13,958 nucleotides of DNA from contig JBDHTO010000027.1 in the NCBI GenBank assembly GCA_039808665.1, positions 1-13,958 of the forward strand, in the 5' to 3' direction. The stretch's first letter is position 1. Each line of letters begins with the position of its first letter. The notes below the pieces were generated by a model that saw nothing but the letters and a program-made list of their open reading frames with translations, did not search any database and was not told the DNA's origin. Both the position numbers and the translations under genes were made by a program. Source of the DNA: JBDHTO01 sp039808665. Lineage in GTDB: Bacteria; Pseudomonadota; Alphaproteobacteria; Paracaedibacterales; JAKBAR01. Shown here piece by piece: positions 1 to 6,828 of the stretch.

Positions 1-23
1 AAAATTTTCCAAGTTCTCAGCCC

Positions 24-1523
24 ATGCTTTCAAGATGTGAGACGGTTGCCTTCCACGGAATGGAACCTGTTGTGATTGATGTTCAGGTTCAAATTGCGCC
101 GGGACTCCCCGCGTTTAATATTGTGGGGCTTGGTGATAAAGCGGTGAGTGAATCGCGAGAGCGTATTCGTGCCGCATTTCATAGTATGAATATCAGTCTT
201 CCCCCCCAACGTGTGACGGTGAACTTGGCTCCCGCTGATTTTCCAAAGGAGGGGTCACACTATGATCTTCCCATTGCGCTTTCCATTCTCGCCTCTCTCG
301 GTGCGGTGGATCACGAAGTCCTTTCTGATTACTTCATTGTGGGGGAGTTGGGACTTGATGGTGCGGTAAAGAATGTTCCAGGGGTTTTGCCAGCTTCTAT
401 TGCAGCGGTTTCTCAGGGGAAAGGGATCATTTGTCCTCATGCTTCTATGCAGGAGGCCCGCTGGTCAGGGGTGCAAAATCTACTGCCCGCAAAAAATTTG
501 TTGGAGGTTATGCACCAACTCAAATCTGGGGTCGTTCCATCTTGTGCTCCGGTGGAGCTTTCTTCCATGGATGCCCAAAAACCCGTTTATGGTGATTTTT
601 CTGAGATTAAAGGGCAAAAACAGGTGAAACGCGCTCTTGAGGTGGCGGCGGCAGGGGGGCATAATGTCTTGTTGGTAGGCCCTCCCGGTGCGGGAAAGTC
701 TATGTTATCTTCACGGTTTGCGGGAATTTTACCAAGATTGACACCTGAGCAGTCCCTTGAAGTCACAATGATCCACAGTATTGCGGGAATGACACCAGAA
801 GATGGCCTTATCACCTATCCACCTTATCGAGATCCCCATCATTCGGCAACTTTGCCCGCACTCATTGGGGGTGGGGCAAAGTGTCGTCCCGGTGAAATTT
901 CTTTGGCCCACCACGGTGTTCTTTTTCTGGACGAACTTCCTGAATTTCAAAGACCCACGTTGGAGGCCCTTCGTCAACCGCTTGAGGCGGGTTATGTCTC
1001 TGTTGCGCGGGCCAATGGAATGATTCGATATCCTTGCCGTGCCCAGATTATTGCCGCCATGAATCCGTGTAAGTGTGGATATCTTGGAAATCCGGCCAAA
1101 CAATGTAGCAAAATACCCTTGTGTGGAGAACAATATCAGCAAAAACTCTCAGGCCCGTTGTTGGATCGATTTGATATCAAAGTTTGCGTGGGGGATGTTG
1201 CTCCCCACGAGCTTTTTTCAAAGGATGAAAGCGAATCATCTCAAACAATCGCCGCACGTGTTAAGGCTGCAAGGCGTATCCAACGCAATAGGGGTGATGG
1301 GGAGTTGAATGCCGTTTTGGACGGAGAAAACCTTTGGGAGCACGGAAAACTTGATAAGGAGTGTGAATCTCTTTTGATGAAAGCTGCGGAAAAATTTCAT
1401 CTTTCTGCGCGGGGTTATATTCGAACCCTTCGTGTTGCGAGGACCCTTGCGGATTTAGAGGGTATTGCCGGTATTACGCCACATCATATCACAGAAGCTG
1501 TGCAATACCGGACGGGATTCTAG
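24..1523 (+). CDS. comM: YifB/ComM family Mg-chelatase-like AAA+ ATPase
   Basis: This 499-residue protein matches the YifB/ComM family over its whole length; about 500-510 residues is usual. Residues 1-170 form the N-terminal ChlI-like (Lon S5-like fold) domain, with the family signature APGLPAFNIVGL near residues 25-36 and NLAPADFPKEGSHYDLP at 67-83. The AAA+ core has Walker A GPPGAGKS (219-226), Walker B GVLFLDEL (298-305), a likely zinc-binding cysteine set (C349, C351, C361, C367), the arginine-finger segment GPLLDRFD (377-384) and a C-terminal SARGYIRTLRVARTLADL sensor-2 helix (461-478). In studied bacteria ComM is a hexameric helicase that promotes branch migration of incoming DNA during natural transformation, but the gene is widespread in non-competent bacteria and no other competence gene is visible here. 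The ATG at 24 gives the family N-terminus; no clear Shine-Dalgarno lies in the 23 bases before it. Its stop codon abuts the stop codon of the convergent nucleoside transporter gene. Confidence 0.96.
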   Translation: MLSRCETVAFHGMEPVVIDVQVQIAPGLPAFNIVGLGDKAVSESRERIRAAFHSMNISLPPQRVTVNLAPADFPKEGSHYDLPIALSILASLGAVDHEVLSDYFIVGELGLDGAVKNVPGVLPASIAAVSQGKGIICPHASMQEARWSGVQNLLPAKNLLEVMHQLKSGVVPSCAPVELSSMDAQKPVYGDFSEIKGQKQVKRALEVAAAGGHNVLLVGPPGAGKSMLSSRFAGILPRLTPEQSLEVTMIHSIAGMTPEDGLITYPPYRDPHHSATLPALIGGGAKCRPGEISLAHHGVLFLDELPEFQRPTLEALRQPLEAGYVSVARANGMIRYPCRAQIIAAMNPCKCGYLGNPAKQCSKIPLCGEQYQQKLSGPLLDRFDIKVCVGDVAPHELFSKDESESSQTIAARVKAARRIQRNRGDGELNAVLDGENLWEHGKLDKECESLLMKAAEKFHLSARGYIRTLRVARTLADLEGIAGITPHHITEAVQYRTGF

Positions 1524-2783
1524 TTACCTGAACATACCCTCGAGGTACATAAGAAGGCCGATGATTGTGCCGCTAAGGCATGTTGCAAAAGTTCCTGCAA
1601 GAATGGACTTCATGCTGAGGCCGATGATTTCATCTTTTCTTTCAGGAATCATAGCGCCCATACCTGCAATCGCAATCCCCACCGCAGAAAAGTTCGCAAA
1701 TCCGCAAAGGGCGTACATCATGATGAGAGAGCTTTGCGCGCTGAGTTCACCTGGTTTTACTTTTGCAAGCTCAAGAAAGGCAACAACTTCATTGACAACA
1801 GTCTTTGTTCCCAAAAGTTTTCCAGCCGTGATGGCTTCACTCCATGGAATACCCATAAGCCAAGTAATGGGGGCAAAAGCGAATCCAAACAATCTTTCAA
1901 ATGTGATCGCTTCTCCGCCCATATGTGGAAGGAAGGAGAGGAGGCTATTGCCCAGTGCCACAAGTGCAATCACAACTACAAGCATCGCCATGATGTTGAG
2001 GAAAATATTGAGGCCGTCACTTGTTCCCTTTGAAACGGCATCCATCCAATTGGAAAAATTATAAGGCATCACAATGGATCCTGAGGTTTGTTCAGATTTT
2101 TCAGGAACAATGATACGTGCAAGTGTGATGGCTGCGGGAATGCTGATGATCGAAGCTGTGAGGATATGCCCAAGGGTGCTTGGAATAACATCCTTAAGAA
2201 TCATGGCATAAAGCGCCATCACAGAAGCCGCTGTTGTTGCCATGCCGCATGTCATAATGGTAAAAAGCTCGGATCGTGTGAATTTGCTGAGATAAGGGCG
2301 AATCAGGAGGGGAGCTTCGATGTTACCCATAAAAATCTTTGCTGCTGCTGCTGTGCCAAGTGCACCGCCAATACTCATGGTTTTTTTCCAAAACCAGGAA
2401 ATGCGCTTCACGACCCAAGGGAGAATATTCAGGTGAAAGAGAAGCATAGAGAGTGCACTCACCACCATAATCATAGGTAGAGCTTGAAGTGCGAAGATAA
2501 AAGTACTTCCTGTTGAGCTAAAGGGGACATCTCCGCCACCCAAATACCCAAAAACAAAGCTTGTTCCTGCTTGGGTTGCTGATTTTAGGGCATCCACCGC
2601 CCTTGAAAGATACTCAAATCCGTGACGAATAAGGGGAAATTGCGTTAAAAGAACGGCGAGACATATTTGGATGAGCAGTCCTTGAAAAATCCGCCTTTTT
2701 TTTACCGCCTGACGATCTTCACTAATGAGCCAACTGATACCAATAAATGAAAAAATTCCCAAAATAGCCTGTATTGCAAGCAT
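1524..2783 (-). CDS. nupC: Concentrative nucleoside transporter, CNT/NupC family
   Basis: This 419-residue inner-membrane protein is a CNT-type Na+- or H+-coupled nucleoside importer, near the usual length of about 400-420. The N-terminus has hydrophobic helices, followed by a Nucleos_tra2_N-like region and the gate domain. The substrate-loop segment GNIEAPLLIRPYL (153-165) carries the conserved Glu (E156), and the second cluster GTKTVVNEVVAF holds E332, followed by CGFANFSAVGI with N364 and S366. In Vibrio CNT the equivalent residues bind base and ribose. The usual base-contact pattern Gln-Thr-Glu is Asn-Ile-Glu here. I chose the ATG at 2783 because a GGGGA lies 8 bases upstream; an in-frame TTG two codons earlier (2789) would be only 2 bases from that motif. 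The gene follows the MFS and 159-residue genes on the same strand after a 72-base gap containing a possible hairpin, and ends directly against comM. The substrate range (purine, pyrimidine or both) cannot be told. Confidence 0.95.
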   Translation of the reverse strand: MLAIQAILGIFSFIGISWLISEDRQAVKKRRIFQGLLIQICLAVLLTQFPLIRHGFEYLSRAVDALKSATQAGTSFVFGYLGGGDVPFSSTGSTFIFALQALPMIMVVSALSMLLFHLNILPWVVKRISWFWKKTMSIGGALGTAAAAKIFMGNIEAPLLIRPYLSKFTRSELFTIMTCGMATTAASVMALYAMILKDVIPSTLGHILTASIISIPAAITLARIIVPEKSEQTSGSIVMPYNFSNWMDAVSKGTSDGLNIFLNIMAMLVVVIALVALGNSLLSFLPHMGGEAITFERLFGFAFAPITWLMGIPWSEAITAGKLLGTKTVVNEVVAFLELAKVKPGELSAQSSLIMMYALCGFANFSAVGIAIAGMGAMIPERKDEIIGLSMKSILAGTFATCLSGTIIGLLMYLEGMFR

Positions 2784-2791
2784 GCACAATA

Positions 2792-2796
2792 TCCCC
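2792..2796 (-). promoter_or_regulatory. Ribosome-binding site that decides the nupC start
   Basis: On the minus strand GGGGA lies 8 bases before the ATG at 2783. The alternative TTG at 2789 would be only 2 bases away, so the ATG is preferred. Confidence 0.6.
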
Positions 2797-2817
2797 AGAG
2801 TTAACCCATTGGAGACA

Positions 2818-2847
2818 CCTTACGATGTTGGCTATCTATTCGTAAAG
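2818..2847 (-). other. Possible RNA hairpin between the 159-residue gene and nupC
   Basis: The minus strand reads CTTTACGA, a 14-base loop, then TCGTAAGG, giving eight pairs including one G-U. It begins 8 bases beyond the stop codon of the upstream gene and has no U-run after it, so it is not a textbook terminator. It could be a weak terminator, an mRNA-end stabiliser or chance. Confidence 0.3.
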
Positions 2848-2855
2848 GGGGATTC

Positions 2856-3335
2856 TTAGGCGCTTCGAACATTTTGAGAAAGAGGAAGTTTTGGCTTTTC
2901 TTCCTCTTTTTTCTCATCCTGATGTGGATTGGCTCTGCCTTGAAGATAGGCAAGTTGTGACCACACATTGATGGTCAAAACATGGGCCGCATCTTTGTTG
3001 ATGAGATTTTTTTTAAGCAAGATTCCAAAAACCTGAGCAACTTTCATCTCATCATCGAATGTGTAGCCTTTGGTATTTTGAAGAAAAAGCACAATATCCC
3101 TTCCCCAATAACGATAGGTGTAGTGAGGATCAGATTTTCCAGCCTTAAAATTTCTCCAAATGCGAATGGCATCTTCATGAACTTGGGGAGATTTTTTCTT
3201 GATATCATCGAGAGCGGCATCAACATCTTTTTCCAGCTGTTCTTCATTTTCAATGAGGCGGCTCGGCTCTTTTGTCATGTTCGCCGTATGCGCTGCGGTT
3301 GTGATGAAGAGTAATAAAGCCAGGAAGATTTTCAT
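2856..3335 (-). CDS. Exported protein of unknown function (159 aa)
   Basis: I do not recognise a family. Residues 1-18 are a good Sec signal peptide: MK, a hydrophobic core, then AHTA as a signal peptidase I site before N19. The mature part (about 141 residues) is mostly helical and charged, with a Glu/Asp/Lys-rich start (28-48), an aromatic segment (HYTYRYWGRD, 71-80), a predicted helical stretch KVAQVFGILLKKNLINKDAAHVLTINVW split over 98-125, and a Lys/Glu-rich C-terminal tail (140-150). There is no lipobox and no further membrane helix, so it is probably periplasmic or secreted. Its ATG overlaps the stop of the MFS gene in an ATGA arrangement, with AGGGA about 11 bases upstream inside that gene, so the two are probably translationally coupled. 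It may be an accessory of the permease or simply share its transcript. Confidence 0.8.
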   Translation of the reverse strand: MKIFLALLLFITTAAHTANMTKEPSRLIENEEQLEKDVDAALDDIKKKSPQVHEDAIRIWRNFKAGKSDPHYTYRYWGRDIVLFLQNTKGYTFDDEMKVAQVFGILLKKNLINKDAAHVLTINVWSQLAYLQGRANPHQDEKKEEEKPKLPLSQNVRSA

Positions 3336-4603
3336 GCGGCGGCGCGTCCCTTTTCTTTTTCACGAAGTGCGAGAGAGATAAACACAGAAAGCAGAACAAC
3401 AACTGTGAGAATGCTCATGGCGTAAGTATACTGCTCCGTTGTATAGAGGCGCAATCCCTCTTCGTTCACGGCACCGCTCCATTGGTAATCAAGCGCCTTT
3501 CCAATAAGTTGCTCTAATACTGCACCACCAAGCATGTTGAGGGTGTTTACAAAACCAACGGTAAGACCTGCTTGTCCCGGAATACCTTGTGTGACTGCTC
3601 CTGTGAAGCAAATCATCTCCGCGCCGGCAAAAAAGCCAAGAATAGTAAAGAGAATTTTTAAAACAAAGAGTGAAGTAATGTCACCAAATACAATGATGCA
3701 AAAAAGAGTGAGAATGATGAAAATGGAAAGACGAATCGTGTTCGTAAACATCCCAAGACGCTCTGAGAGATAGGGAAGAGAAAGGCATCCCATCGCAAGA
3801 CCAATGTAAAGGTACATCACGCTTGCTGCAGCATCTGCCCGTGGAATAGAAAATTTTTGTGAAAGAAAACTCACACCCCAAAGATCCGCAAGAACGGAGA
3901 GGGGGGTGTAAAGACCTGTTGCAAGTGCGGCATAAATAAGGACGTTACGATTTTTTGCAATTTTTAAAAGATTTTCTTTGACGATGCCCCAGTCAAAAGA
4001 TGATTTTGAGTCTGTACTTTTGAGTGTCGAAGATGTTCTTTCCATAAAAAATAAGGTCAGTACAAAAAGGCCGATACCCATCCACCCTGTAAACATGATA
4101 GCGGGGCGCCAGGTGAGATTTTCAATTAATGTGACAAGGATCGTGCCCGCACTCAAAGCTCCTGCTGTTCCGAGTGTCAGTGTCGCCCCCATAAGAAATC
4201 CTCGATTTCCTTCTGGGAAATGATCTGCAACCCATTTCACAGCGGACATAAAGGCGCAAGCGGAACCCGCGCCAATCAAAAATCTACTGAGGTAAGCGAC
4301 ACTGATGAGGTCTGTGTACCCAAGAAGAAGTGTGCCAAAGCTGCACATAAGCATGGAAGCAAGGACAACTTTTTTGATGCCGATGCGATCTACCAAAAAA
4401 CCGAGGGGAATTTGTAAAGCGGCATAGGCATAGAGATAGATTGCGCCAAGATTTGCAAACTCCTCAGCGGTCATGTTGAATGTGGAGCGTAATTCCTGTG
4501 TGATGATGCCAGGGGTGCATCTTAGGATGTATTGATAGCAAAAGAAGAGGGAAATAAATCCCCATCCGACATAGGCGGAAGTATAAGATTTTTTTTGTGT
4601 CAT
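3332..4603 (-). CDS. Major facilitator superfamily permease, resembling intracellular-bacteria nutrient transporters
   Basis: This 423-residue protein shows the 12-helix MFS pattern with a short central cytoplasmic loop around 190-215. The segment YQYILRCTPGIITQEL (23-38), the helix NLGAIYLYAYAALQIPLG (51-68) and motif A GFLVDRIGIKK (68-78) are the pattern I associate with MFS permeases common in Legionella, Coxiella and intracellular alphaproteobacteria, including the Pht amino-acid and nucleoside permeases of Legionella. The C-terminal half (218-412) has the second helix bundle, with GFVNTLNMLGGAVLEQ (350-365) in about helix 11. The substrate cannot be read from sequence; an amino acid, nucleoside or organic acid are all possible. 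I chose the ATG at 4603 over a TTG at 4618: neither has a strong ribosome site (GAG 10 bases before the ATG). It overlaps the next gene by 4 bases, and a nucleoside transporter gene follows, suggesting a nutrient-uptake cluster. Confidence 0.9.
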   Translation of the reverse strand: MTQKKSYTSAYVGWGFISLFFCYQYILRCTPGIITQELRSTFNMTAEEFANLGAIYLYAYAALQIPLGFLVDRIGIKKVVLASMLMCSFGTLLLGYTDLISVAYLSRFLIGAGSACAFMSAVKWVADHFPEGNRGFLMGATLTLGTAGALSAGTILVTLIENLTWRPAIMFTGWMGIGLFVLTLFFMERTSSTLKSTDSKSSFDWGIVKENLLKIAKNRNVLIYAALATGLYTPLSVLADLWGVSFLSQKFSIPRADAAASVMYLYIGLAMGCLSLPYLSERLGMFTNTIRLSIFIILTLFCIIVFGDITSLFVLKILFTILGFFAGAEMICFTGAVTQGIPGQAGLTVGFVNTLNMLGGAVLEQLIGKALDYQWSGAVNEEGLRLYTTEQYTYAMSILTVVVLLSVFISLALREKEKGRAAA

Positions 4604-4654
4604 GGTAATTTTACTCAACCTTATTAAATTTCGACGTCAAGAAGCGAAAACGGA

Positions 4655-4677
4655 GCGGCAAAGACAAGCTTTACCGC
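4655..4677 (-). terminator. Possible transcription terminator after transketolase
   Basis: An imperfect stem (GCGG C AAAG / CTTT A CCGC, one C-A mismatch on the plus-strand reading, 5-base loop) lies about 60 bases after the tkt stop. On the minus strand it is followed by TCCGTTTTCGCTTCTT, a broken U-rich tract. It is a plausible intrinsic terminator before the MFS gene, but weak. Confidence 0.4.
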
Positions 4678-4736
4678 CCTTTAGGTCGAGGTATGAATGA
4701 AAAAAGATAAAATATTAACATCCTCTTAATCGTAGC

Positions 4737-6752
4737 TTAATTTTTTAAAATATCAAATACTTTATTTTTAATATGCTCAGAAGTGATACCAAAGTAGTGA
4801 TAAAGTTCCTTAATAGGAGCCGAGGCACCAAAACTCTTCATGCAAATCAGGTGATCCATGAAAATCCCACCTTTATCTTGACGCATATACTGGTACAAAC
4901 TCTGTGGTGCTGCGGCCTCGATAAAGATACGTGGTGCAGATCCAAGGGTTTTTTGGATATAGTCATGGCCTTGAGCCTCAAAAAGATCAAGACACGGCAT
5001 AGAGACAACGGCCACCTGAATACCTTGCTGTTTGAGGATTTCTTTGGCTTCCATGGCAATAGAAACCTCTGAACCACTTGCAATAAATGTGACTTGGCGT
5101 TCTTTCTCAGCCTCACTGAGGATATAGGCCCCTTTTTTTGAAAGATTTTCAGAAGCTTCCACGCGAAGAGTTGGAAGATTTTGACGTGTGAGTGCCAATA
5201 CCGACGGTGTTTTTTCCGACTCAATGGCAATTTCCCAAGCTTCTGTAACTTCAATAGAGTCGGCAGGTCTGAGCACATAAACATTCGGGATAGAGCGAAG
5301 TGCAGAAAGATGTTCAATCGGTTGATGGGTCGGTCCATCCTCGCCAAGACCAATAGAGTCATGGGTCAAAACGTAAACGACGGGTCTTTCCATCAATGCA
5401 GAGAGCCGTAAAGAGGGGCGAAGATAATCACTAAAAACAAGAAACGTCCCGCCGTAAGGAATGAGGGGGCCATGAACACTGATACCATTCATCGCCGCGG
5501 CCATGGCATGTTCGCGAATACCATAATAGATATATCCCCCAGAGAAATTAGAGGGTGTGATAGGTTCTTGCGCTTTGCTTTTTGTATTGTTTGATCCCGT
5601 AAGGTCTGCGGATCCTCCCACAAGATGGGGAAGGGATTGTGTTATTTCTTCAAGGACTTGTTGAGAAAGGACACGCGTTGCAAGAGTTGGCTTTTCGTTG
5701 AGGTATCGATGTCGAAGCTCCTCAAGGGGTTTTTGAATGAGTTTTACGGCTTCTTTCCTCGGAAGGTTCAGGGCTTTTTTGTCTTCTGGCGAAAGGGTGT
5801 CAAATTTCTTTTTCCAAGCTTCGTGAATTTTTTGACCACGTTGGCCGGGAATACGCCACTCAAGCAGGATATCTTCGGGTACAGCAAATTCTGGGGCATT
5901 CCATCCAAGTTTTTCTCTGGTGGCTTTGATTTCGTCTGCGCCAAGGGGAGCGCCATGGGCATGGTGTGTCCCAGCTTTTGTTGCGGCACCATGGGCAATT
6001 TCTGTGCGGCATGCAATCATGCTTGGACGGTCACTTTCTTGGGCCGATTGAATAGCCTGATGAATCGCAGCATAGTCATGGCCGTCGATTGCCTGAACAT
6101 GCCAGCCGCTGGCGCTAAATCTTTGAAGTTGATTGTCAGAAGTGGAAAGATCTGTGCTTCCATCAATTGTGATGTGATTGTCATCAAAGAAAACAATGAG
6201 TTTTTTGAGCTTGAGGTGACCCGCGAGAGATATAGCTTCTTGGGAAATACCCTCCATAAGATCACCATCGCTTGCAATCACATAAATATAGTGGTCGATA
6301 ATATCATTGCCATAGCGTGCATTCAGCATACGCTCAGAAATAGCCATGCCCACGGCGTTTGCAATGCCTTGTCCAAGTGGTCCCGTTGTGGTTTCAACGC
6401 CCGGAGTATGTCCGAATTCAGGATGACCGGGGGTAAGGCTTCCAAGCTGTCTGAAGTTCTTAATCTCTTCAATAGACATATTGGGGTAACCGCAAAGATA
6501 AAGGAGAGAGTAAAGAAGCATGGATCCATGCCCTGCGGAAAGAATGAAACGATCACGGTTCATCCAGTTGGGGTGAAGGGGGTCGATGCGAATAAAATCT
6601 TGGAAAAGAACGGTGGCCACATCTGCCATGCCGAGGGGAAGTCCCGGATGTCCCGATTTTGCTTTTTCAACAGCATCCATGCTTAAAAATCGAATGGCAT
6701 GGCTGAGGAGGCGGTAGTCAGGTTTTGTCGGGGTCACAAGATCAAGGCGCAT
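4737..6752 (-). CDS. tkt: Transketolase
   Basis: This 671-residue enzyme transfers two-carbon units between ketose and aldose phosphates in the non-oxidative pentose phosphate pathway, using thiamine diphosphate and a divalent metal. Length is normal (about 660-680). Visible sites: H35 in AKSGHPG (31-37), H75 in LSAGHGS (71-77), the ThDP motif DGDLMEG with D162 through N192 (the first glycine of the usual GDG is Ser161), H263 in GTHHAHG, the pyrimidine-domain catalytic Glu E414 in GIREHAMAAAMNG (411-423), and EDGPTHQPIE (471-480) with H476. The C-terminal domain covers about 545-671. The start at 6752 gives the normal N-terminus, but I see no Shine-Dalgarno. A perfect 11-bp inverted repeat lies 30 bases upstream. 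Flanking minus-strand genes are functionally unrelated. In a genome with limited sugar metabolism it would mainly supply ribose-5-phosphate and erythrose-4-phosphate. Confidence 0.98.
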   Translation of the reverse strand: MRLDLVTPTKPDYRLLSHAIRFLSMDAVEKAKSGHPGLPLGMADVATVLFQDFIRIDPLHPNWMNRDRFILSAGHGSMLLYSLLYLCGYPNMSIEEIKNFRQLGSLTPGHPEFGHTPGVETTTGPLGQGIANAVGMAISERMLNARYGNDIIDHYIYVIASDGDLMEGISQEAISLAGHLKLKKLIVFFDDNHITIDGSTDLSTSDNQLQRFSASGWHVQAIDGHDYAAIHQAIQSAQESDRPSMIACRTEIAHGAATKAGTHHAHGAPLGADEIKATREKLGWNAPEFAVPEDILLEWRIPGQRGQKIHEAWKKKFDTLSPEDKKALNLPRKEAVKLIQKPLEELRHRYLNEKPTLATRVLSQQVLEEITQSLPHLVGGSADLTGSNNTKSKAQEPITPSNFSGGYIYYGIREHAMAAAMNGISVHGPLIPYGGTFLVFSDYLRPSLRLSALMERPVVYVLTHDSIGLGEDGPTHQPIEHLSALRSIPNVYVLRPADSIEVTEAWEIAIESEKTPSVLALTRQNLPTLRVEASENLSKKGAYILSEAEKERQVTFIASGSEVSIAMEAKEILKQQGIQVAVVSMPCLDLFEAQGHDYIQKTLGSAPRIFIEAAAPQSLYQYMRQDKGGIFMDHLICMKSFGASAPIKELYHYFGITSEHIKNKVFDILKN

Positions 6753-6782
6753 GATAAATTACTGTGGATATCAATTGAAAGG

Positions 6783-6809
6783 GAGCTTAACACAAGACGT
6801 GTTAAGCTC
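6783..6809 (-). terminator. Perfect 11-bp hairpin between the 542-residue gene and tkt
   Basis: GAGCTTAACAC and GTGTTAAGCTC are perfect complements around the loop AAGAC. The hairpin starts 19 bases after the stop of the upstream minus-strand gene. On that strand it is followed by CCCTTTCAATTG rather than a U-run, so it may be an inefficient or factor-aided terminator, or a leader structure for tkt, whose ATG lies 30 bases on. Confidence 0.55.
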
Positions 6810-6828
6810 TAAGTGGAAAAAAATAAAT

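Noticed and set aside
1465..2064. Plus-strand open frame of about 199 codons opposite nupC
   Set aside because: It overlaps the end of comM and runs antisense through a well-supported nucleoside transporter, with no recognisable protein pattern or ribosome site.
2088..2480. Cysteine-rich plus-strand open frame that could suggest a metal-binding protein
   Set aside because: It is antisense to nupC; the cysteines come from reverse-complemented alanine and alanine/threonine codons of membrane helices.
4604..4640. Minus-strand TTGACG-like -35 box upstream of the MFS gene
   Set aside because: The only A/T-rich -10 candidate is about 21 bases away and lies too close to the start codon, so it does not make a convincing promoter.
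5625..6686. Long plus-strand open frame of 353 codons opposite transketolase
   Set aside because: It lies wholly antisense to a clear transketolase gene, its translation shows no family pattern, and such frames arise from the codon bias of the sense gene.
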